A stretch of 52,012 nucleotides of DNA from an uncultured cyanobacterium (GTDB lineage: Bacteria; Cyanobacteriota; Vampirovibrionia; Gastranaerophilales; Gastranaerophilaceae): the NCBI GenBank assembly GCA_902495705.1, contig CABUXT010000014.1, forward strand, positions 1 through 52,012. Direction: 5' to 3'. Shown one piece after another: positions 51,898 to 52,012 of the stretch (its first letter is position 1; each line of letters starts with the position of its first letter). Under the pieces are notes generated by a model. It was given only the letters and a program-made list of their open reading frames with translations, did not search any database and was not told the origin of the DNA. A program made the translations under genes and the position numbers.

Positions 51898-52012
51898 TGT
51901 CATGCTGAACTGCGGATTTTGGCAAGTGCGCCGTGTGAGCGTAGCGAACCCAGCACGTCTTGGCGAGAGCTGCGTTGAGCCGGTCGAGCCGCCAATAATC
52001 CAAGACTGTTTC
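51898..52012. repeat. long-cargo dispersed repeat, copy C (cut by window end)
   Basis: Left arm ATGCTGAA at 51902-51909 replaces the ATTCCGAA of copy B. The cargo matches copies A and B. The window stops inside the right arm (GTTTC). Against copy A it differs at two positions at least, so it is a separate copy. Confidence 0.85.

Noticed and set aside
1..52012. Circular element, because both ends carry the same repeat
   Set aside because: The end copies differ by at least two bases, a third copy is internal, and the gene content is chromosomal housekeeping with no replication or partition genes.

Overview
This AT-rich window looks like chromosomal DNA from a gut-type Vampirovibrionia/Melainabacteria lineage (Candidatus Gastranaerophilales), a non-photosynthetic relative of cyanobacteria. 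That placement is an inference. It rests on a didermic gene set (autotransporter, rhamnose and undecaprenyl-linked glycan enzymes), DapL-type lysine synthesis, a GyrA with a cyanobacteria-like variant of the GyrA box, a short NusA, and type IV pilus genes with a pseudopilin. No rRNA, tRNA, CRISPR array, prophage or complete transposon was seen. Both window ends lie inside the same dispersed repeat, and the two copies differ, so this is probably a contig broken at a repeat rather than a circle.

Layout. 1-7.3 kb: a giant autotransporter adhesin and a uridine-kinase-family P-loop kinase, both on the minus strand. 7.4-10.8 kb: dapL, a repeat cluster, and a divergent DRE-TIM aldolase / radical SAM pair. 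10.8-13.1 kb: a PilO-like protein and a natural PilM-PilN fusion. 13.2-16 kb: nadA, rlmB and the primary-type sigma factor. 16-21.7 kb (minus): priA, a PC4-like ssDNA-binding protein, gyrA and a small membrane protein. 21.8-25 kb: rfbD, a repeat cluster, a two-part glycosyltransferase and a small unknown protein. 25-26.8 kb: comF and an XRE regulator, divergent from a pseudopilin. 26.8-30.2 kb: an operon of exported serine hydrolase, unknown protein, nagZ and a membrane-anchored protein. 30.2-32.7 kb: glyA, wecA with an apparent non-AUG start, and a strong candidate small RNA with a perfect consensus promoter. 32.7-34.4 kb (minus): a tiny protein, lgt and a TPR protein. 34.6-41.6 kb: an eight-gene plus-strand operon holding a lone ClpX-type zinc finger, a helical-repeat protein, ruvX, a DUF1292-like protein, a triple Clp-N-domain protein without ATPase, tilS, hpt and a soluble histidine kinase. 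41.6-44 kb (minus): two overlapping WYL regulators and a DUF805-like membrane protein. 44-46 kb: a candidate structured RNA, anmK and repeats. 46-52 kb: a coiled-coil protein, rimP-nusA, a PHP phosphoesterase and an HD phosphohydrolase.

Themes. Cell-wall recycling (nagZ, anmK), lipoprotein maturation (lgt) and surface glycans (rfbD, wecA, GT2) recur, alongside pilus/DNA-uptake genes (PilMN, PilO, pseudopilin, comF). Three observations stand out beyond the gene list. First, a family of intergenic hairpins has covarying arms and exchangeable loop cargo, and sits at gene 3' sides. Second, about seven genes carry a -10 box placed 6-7 nt before the start codon, which predicts leaderless mRNAs. Third, one operon holds two Clp substrate-recruitment modules (ClpX zinc finger and Clp-N domains) that lack any ATPase.
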